Below, one piece after another: positions 59,064 through 64,000 of a stretch of DNA of 64,000 nucleotides. Where the stretch lies: assembly GCF_030867145.1 (NCBI RefSeq), contig NC_134414.1, positions 77,676,504 to 77,740,503 of the forward strand. Reading direction: 5' to 3'. Every line of letters begins with the position of its first letter. Within the stretch, counting starts at the first letter, position 1. This DNA is from Opisthocomus hoazin (taxonomy: Eukaryota; Chordata; Aves; Opisthocomiformes; Opisthocomidae). Both the position numbers and the translations under genes were made by a program. The notes under the pieces are model-generated. The model saw nothing but the letters and a program-made list of their open reading frames with translations, was not told the origin of the DNA and did not search any database.

Positions 59064-59250
59064 ATGCTGCAGTTGCTGTTCACAATGCTGCTGTAAGTGC
59101 CTCCTCGCGGCCCAAAAGCCAAGGATGCGGGAGGAGGAGGAGGAGGAGGAGGAGGAGATGGAGAGGCGGGTGTCGGCGAGGGCTGGCGCTGTTTCAGGAA
59201 AGCATCTGCGTTCAGGGTTTGTAGAGAGAGTTTATAAAGGTTGTCTGTAG
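59064..59250 (-). CDS. TMEM131: TMEM131 exon with polyproline run
   Basis: This 187-nt exon has CT completing Ser, 61 codons and AT of Ile. The acceptor is ctctttacag and the donor gtgagt. It encodes TDNLYKLSLQTLNADAFLKQ, then RQPSPTPASPS, nine prolines, and ASLAFGPRGGTYSSIVNS. The prolines come from a GGA/CCT triplet repeat (plus strand 59131-59158), so length may vary between individuals or species. Confidence 0.92.
59131..59158. repeat. GGA/TCC triplet repeat within TMEM131 exon
   Basis: This is a near-perfect run of gga triplets on the plus strand, read as CCT proline codons on the coding strand. It explains the nine-proline stretch. Confidence 0.93.
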
Positions 59251-60002
59251 CTGTAAAGAGAAACACAAAACACTTTCCTGCAGTATTTACTTTAAAACAA
59301 AGGCTTCTCAAACTTCTGCTAACCCTTCTGTTCAAACTGAGGAATTATGACAAAGGCTGTTCCCAGGGACTGAAGAAGTAGCTCCTCGATACTCACCTAT
59401 CATTATGCAGGCTTACTACCCATTTTCCGAGAGACCGTATTGCAATAAAAGCACCAAGATAAACTCATTTGTACAGAAGAAAGAACCTTTCTAAGCGAGC
59501 GCTGCAGAGAGGGGTGATTACGCTTGCACGCAACCAAGAGGAAGGCGATTCGGTTCCCACACAAGGGACTTCACAACGCAGCCAAAAAGCTTACAACAGT
59601 GCCCCACGCTAACCATCGCAGTAAGGCATTCTCAGTGTTGCCTCTCAAGGACAAATGATGTAATTAGTTTCAACTTCGGCTGCAGCAGACTTGACCAAGC
59701 AAAACCCCATCTGCTGCAGAAAATACATGGTGTTTTCGAGCAGTAATTCTCATTTCCTTGATCCCCCAGCAGCTTCTGAATCCTGTTCATCCCTGAAGAA
59801 CTGTGGAATGGCCCATGTTCTGCCCATGCGGTTCTCAAACCTCCCAAATGGTACCAGATGCTATCAATACGAGGCCCACAGCAGAAAACAGGAGCACAGC
59901 TATGCAGCGGAAAAGAGATAGGAAAAGCTATCAACAGGCCAAGCCTACCTACGGATATTCACCACAGCAGAGTGATTATGTCATCCTCTAGCGATTACTT
60001 AC
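59251..60002 (-). other. TMEM131 intron
   Basis: This is a 752-bp intron with no recognisable repeat, RNA gene or extra exon. Confidence 0.85.
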
Positions 60003-60161
60003 AGCTGCCAGCTTTGTGAAGAGGCACAGAGTCCCACTCTGGTGGTGGAGAATCCTTTTCCCCTTCTGAGCTGCTGGTGTTTCCTAGCTCCTGTCCAGAA
60101 CCACTGGGGAGAAACTTTGCTAATACTGATGGCCTGCTCTCCATTAACTTACTGTTTGGAC
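60003..60161 (-). CDS. TMEM131: TMEM131 exon
   Basis: This 159-nt exon has GT completing Gly, 52 codons and the first base of Ser. The acceptor is gttttaatag and the donor gtaagt. It encodes PNSKLMESRPSVLAKFLPSG, SGQELGNTSSSEGEKDSP and PPEWDSVPLHKAGS. The acidic/Ser patch followed by EWDSVP is a likely short linear motif in the cytoplasmic tail. I know no defined domain here. Confidence 0.93.
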
Positions 60162-60312
60162 CTATTAAAACACAAGAAGAAAAAAGCAAGTCCATGGACA
60201 GTAAACTGAACAGCTTCCTTTGCACACCAGACTTGGAATTAAGCCCTCAAGAGGGGTTACAAACAACCAAGTAAAACTTCCAAGGTATTTATAAAAAAGT
60301 GCCTCACGCTAC

Positions 60313-60437
60313 CTCTCGTTTTGGGGAGGTTTCTTGATTTAGACCCATTCGTCAAAAGGTGCTGTGTAGATATCTTGGATGGAAAGGTTTTGCGCTGCTT
60401 GTTTTCCAGCGGGGGAGTATAAGACAACTCCAAGGAA
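60313..60437 (-). CDS. TMEM131: TMEM131 exon
   Basis: This 125-nt exon has one base completing Ser, 41 codons and the first base of Gly. The acceptor is tttcatttag and the donor gtagcg. It encodes SLELSYTPPLENKQRKTFPS and KISTQHLLTNGSKSRNLPKT. The many Lys/Arg and Ser residues fit a disordered cytoplasmic region. It is in phase with both neighbours. Confidence 0.9.
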
Positions 60438-62661
60438 CTAAATGAAAACAGAGATTCATTTATTTTTAAGCTCTCTGAAGTGGAGAGTTTTCATATACAT
60501 GTGCCATAGGGTCTTACAAAACACTGGTCTCCTGTGGCTTTCTTCTGTCAAACTTGTACTCATCATCAAAGCTATTCATAAGCAGAGTTTTGTATTTCTC
60601 CTATAGGCAACTCCACCCTTCGTAGCCCTGGCTCATTTTCTACCCACACTGCTCCACACATTTATTAGGGCTCACTCACCTTCCAGGAGAAGCTTTCATC
60701 CTGGAGCTCCAGGATTACAAAACCTGCTTGATTCCACAGAGGCAACAAGAGATGGCAACTGCCATTTTCCTTCTCTGCCCACACACACTCTTGCTAGACC
60801 ACATGCTCCTGATGCTATTGCCCTGAATGCAGAATATTAGAATCACAGAATGCTTTGGGTTGGAAGGGACCTTTAGAGGTCACCTAGCCCAGCCTCCCTG
60901 CAGTGAGCAGGGACATCTTCCACTAGACCAGGCTGCTCAGAGCCCCGTCCAGCCTGGCCTTGAATGCTTCCAGGGATGAGGCATCCACAACCTCTCTGGG
61001 CAACCTGTGCCAGTGTTTCACCACCCTCATGGAAAAAAATGTCTTCCTTATATCCATCTAAATCTACCCTCCCTTAGTTTAAATCCATTGCTCATTGTCC
61101 TGTCACAACAAGCCCTGCTGAAAATATTTTCCCCATCTTTCCTGTAGGCCCCCTTCAGGTACTGAAAGACTGCAATAAGGTCACCCCGCAGCCGTCTCTT
61201 CTCCAGGCGGAACAACCCCACCTCTCTCAGCCTTTCCTCACAGGAGAGGTGCTCCAGCCCTCGGATCATCTTTATGGCCTCCTCTGGACCCACTCCAACA
61301 GGTCCATGTCCTTCTTGTGCTGGCGACTCCAGAGCTGGATGCAGGACTCTGGGTGGGGTCTCACCAAAGCAGAGCAGAGGGGCAGAATCCCCTCCCTTGC
61401 CCTGCTGGCCACGCTTCTCTTGATGCAGCCCAGGGTGCGGTTGGCCTTCTGGACTGTAAGCGCACATTGGTGGCTCATGTCCAGCTTTTCATCCACCAGG
61501 ACCCCTAAGCCCTTCTCAGCAGGGCTGCTCTCCACCCCTTCATCCCCCAGCCTGTATTGATACTGGGGGTTGCCCTGACCCAGGTGCAGGACCTTGCACT
61601 TGGCCTTGTTGAACCCCATGAGGTTCACACAGGCCCACCTCTCCAGCTTGTCCGAGTCCCTCTGGATGGCATCCTGTCCTTCTGGCATGCACATTTTGGT
61701 CGATGACATAAAACTATTCAAACCCATCAAATTAATCTGTCTATACATTGTTCTTTTTCTCCAGCTATTTGATTATGTCTCTCAGACTTTCTAGGGAGAA
61801 CTAATTTACCCATTTCTTGCAGAAAGATTTGCAAACCAGATCTCATTGTGGCCTCTGAGTACTGTCACATGTAACGAACTTGCGATTTATATGATAAAGG
61901 AAAGCAGACAATGGTAAGAATGAATAAGATAAGGAGGAGATTTTGCCAGGCAATGTTTTCAGAAATATTTTGAAGAAAATTAATTTATACTAAATACTAA
62001 TCTCAGTTAGTCTAGTATTAATTACAGCAACAGGGAAAACACAAGCCAATATACCATGCCTCAGTTTGGTAAAGTTCAGTTTTCTGGCAGTTGGATATCG
62101 ATCTGATTTCAGAATTTCAGAATGAACTAGATATGTAAGACTAAGATTCTTAATTTTTCCCCTTTCACCTGCAATCAAATACCTGCCAGAAAGTGAGAGG
62201 GACTGGCAGCAGCAGCAGCCTCCTTTAATAACATATCCAAGATTCTGATCTTACTCTGTGATACAAAAAAGGAAATTGCAAGGCTGTAATTTCACCAAGG
62301 ACAACTGAAGGCACTCAAGTTAGCGCTGGCTCACTCTGCTGCCACTAGGAGCTCCTGTGGAAACACGTTAACCCTATTTTGTGTATGTGATACCTGTTAC
62401 AGAAAGCTTAACATTGCTTAACCCGATTTCCTTCTCTGGATTTAGTTCTTACTTATGCACTCTATTCCCATTAAATAATATATTATTTACAAGCTTCAGA
62501 TATTCCCTGATATCAGGAAGGAAGAGGAAGCTGCTTAAAGGTATCCACTGTTGGCATTAGCCAGACTGGCAGCCACAACAGTCGAATACACAGATTTTTA
62601 CCAATCCATCTTCCCTTCAAGCACGATGCCTTCTCGACTAAAAAGCCTGTGTTGTGCTTAC
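60438..62661 (-). other. TMEM131 intron with a long CR1
   Basis: This is a 2.2-kb intron. Most of its left half is a CR1 copy (60840-61690) lying in the same orientation as the gene. The rest is unique AT-rich sequence. Confidence 0.85.
60840..61690 (-). mobile_element. CR1 LINE, 5'-truncated, with broken ORF2 end
   Basis: This is about 850 bp of CR1. Its 3' end (tagaatcacagaatgctttg on the plus strand) is at low coordinates and truncation is near 61690. The minus strand encodes the reverse-transcriptase C-terminus: [20 protein letters not shown], then [18 protein letters not shown], then in a different frame [20 protein letters not shown]. The frame change and missing 5' part make it inactive. 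It is the longest CR1 in the window. Confidence 0.96.
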
Positions 62662-62789
62662 CTGGTTTTCACATCTACAGGGATTTCTTTCTTGATACTT
62701 GTTAGCAGTTTTTTAGTTTTCTGTTTTACTTGGACTATTTCATTTTCAGGTTTTTCTGGTATAACTTTTCCCTTTTGTTTTTCAGGTTC
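62662..62789 (-). CDS. TMEM131: TMEM131 exon (most upstream in window)
   Basis: This 128-nt exon starts in phase 0: 42 codons plus AG of Ser. The acceptor is gtcttttatag and the donor gtaagc. It encodes EPEKQKGKVIPEKPENEIVQ and VKQKTKKLLTSIKKEIPVDV, a highly charged Lys/Glu-rich segment likely to be helical or disordered on the cytoplasmic side. The next upstream exon was not found before 64000. Confidence 0.88.
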
Positions 62790-64000
62790 CTATAAAAGAC
62801 ATCATAACAACATGACAGTATTCATGAAAAGTCAAGTCCCTCTTGCACCACAACATACATTGCATAAATGGCCGAGGAAAGAATGCTACTTGAATACACG
62901 TGCATTTTGGCAGCACAGAAGGTATCTTTTTACTACTTTAGTGAGTATACCTACAAAACGTGGTACCTATTTTTTCCTATTTGGAGAAGTAGAAATTGAA
63001 ATATCTAGCAAATAATGTGCTTCAAGCAGATCAGATGTTTGCAAATACACAGCTCCAGAGGCCACGGCCTCTGAACCCACTTAAGAAGATGCTAGCTCTG
63101 TACTGAGACCTACACTGTGTCTGCTGTATGCAGTCCAGACTGTCTAAAACAGACTCTTCAGCAAAGCAAAGAATATGAGCCACTTCACCACTCAATTTAT
63201 TTTTTTTAACCACACTTGTAAGACTTTTTTCTGAATACAAATATACTGTCAAATAGCCATCCTAAAAAATCAAAGATGATTTTCAAATGAAAACTTACTT
63301 ACTAAACAGTAACTTAAAATACACTATACTGATTTATCTTCTTTTTTTCCCCAGCTAGAATACCTATCTTTTCCAAATTACAAATTTAAGACATGTCTAG
63401 ATTTAGGCTTGGTTTTCTTCTCTTTGCAATTACGTTCGCTTTGTTGGTTTCCCTAGCACATGTTTTAGGACAAAGTATTTCAGCCAACCTGACTGCTATG
63501 CAGATTATTAGAGCTTTAGCTTATTACCTAGAAGCATGTAAACCAAATGAGTAAAATAAGGGTAGGGATATTGTCAAAAGTAATTAACTACCCTGCTGAG
63601 AAGTTACCACCAGTGAACTAACCCTTTGCAACTGATTAAATGCATGGTTTTAGCATACACCTTTATTATCACGTAAAATTAGCGTCCATACTTCGGTGCT
63701 TTATTCTGCAAATAGAATAGGCTAGGAGTGCGCCGAGAGACAATCACCGCAATGCTGCTGACAGGTGGTGGCTTATTCAGGCCACAGTCGCTCAGGCACT
63801 TTCAGTCCTGAGACTACGTGATTCACAGAATCATTAAGGTTGGAAAAGACCTCTAAGATCGTCAAGTCCAACCATCAACCCATCACCACCATGCCTGCTA
63901 CACCATGCAAATTTTATAGGGAAGGAGGGAAGGCAAGGATTGGGAAAGATGCTTTTTAATTACAATTCTTCCCTTGCTAGGTATTACAGTGTGTGAAAGC
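62790..64000 (-). other. TMEM131 intron (partial)
   Basis: This is AT-rich intron sequence reaching the window edge, with one small CR1 fragment at 63823-63905. I found no further exon with matching phase. Confidence 0.75.
63823..63905 (-). mobile_element. CR1 LINE fragment (short 3' end)
   Basis: It reads attcacagaatcattaagg, then ttggaaaagacctctaag and gtcaagtccaaccatcaac, a CR1 3' end of a different subfamily from the other copies. It is about 80 bp. Confidence 0.9.

Larger units (their letters stand above)
50900..64000 (-). other. TMEM131: TMEM131 gene, 3' part (partial)
   Basis: This is the 3' part of the gene for transmembrane protein 131, an ER membrane protein. Its lumenal PapD-like domains bind procollagen, and its cytoplasmic tail recruits the TRAPPIII subunit TRAPPC8 for collagen export. 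Nine coding exons on the minus strand (62789 down to 51657) join in one frame of 458 residues ending in TGA, all with GT-AG introns. They cover the cytoplasmic tail only. The transmembrane and lumenal parts lie beyond the right edge. The identification rests on the C-terminal stretch YNPWRIWSPTIGRRSSDPWS and on GLWSPISNPSSPDFTP, recalled from human TMEM131. Confidence 0.93.

Overview
The window is nuclear DNA from a bird. Two long multi-exon genes with GT-AG introns point tail to tail. The dispersed repeats are avian: several 5'-truncated CR1 LINEs ending in the octamer-type tail (copies of attctgtg), and two LTR insertions of families I associate with Neoaves. That last point is from memory, so 'non-galliform bird' is only an inference.

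Positions 1-37365 (+ strand) hold the 3' half of INPP4A (inositol polyphosphate-4-phosphatase type I): eleven shared coding exons between 3709 and 25084, then two alternative last exons. The first (30587-30767) encodes a hydrophobic, membrane-anchoring tail. The second (34311-34443) encodes the soluble C-terminus and has a 3'UTR of about 2.9 kb. All splice phases fit, giving an uninterrupted frame of about 590 residues (soluble form) or 606 residues (membrane form). The phosphatase signature CKSAKDR (C-x5-R) lies in the 24930-25084 exon. Upstream exons lie outside the window.

Positions 37366-50900 are intergenic or unassigned. The stretch contains an orphan CpG island (about 40300-40765), a run of 26 G, three CR1 fragments, and weak coding-like segments at 47.2-48.0 kb next to splice-acceptor-like sites and an AATAAA. 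I could not assign these to any gene.

Positions about 50900-62789 (- strand) hold the 3' end of TMEM131: nine coding exons in one continuous frame of 458 residues, plus a 3'UTR of roughly 750 nt. They encode the C-terminal cytoplasmic tail, which is Ser/Pro-rich with repeated Trp-Ser motifs. The rest of the gene lies beyond 64000.

The two genes have no known shared pathway: INPP4A is a PI(3,4)P2 4-phosphatase of endosomes, and TMEM131 is an ER membrane protein of collagen secretion. I found no tRNA, rRNA, CRISPR or bacterial-type operon, and no clear new biological system. The most interesting items are the orphan CpG island with possible exons downstream, the alternative INPP4A tails, and lineage-specific repeat changes inside both proteins.
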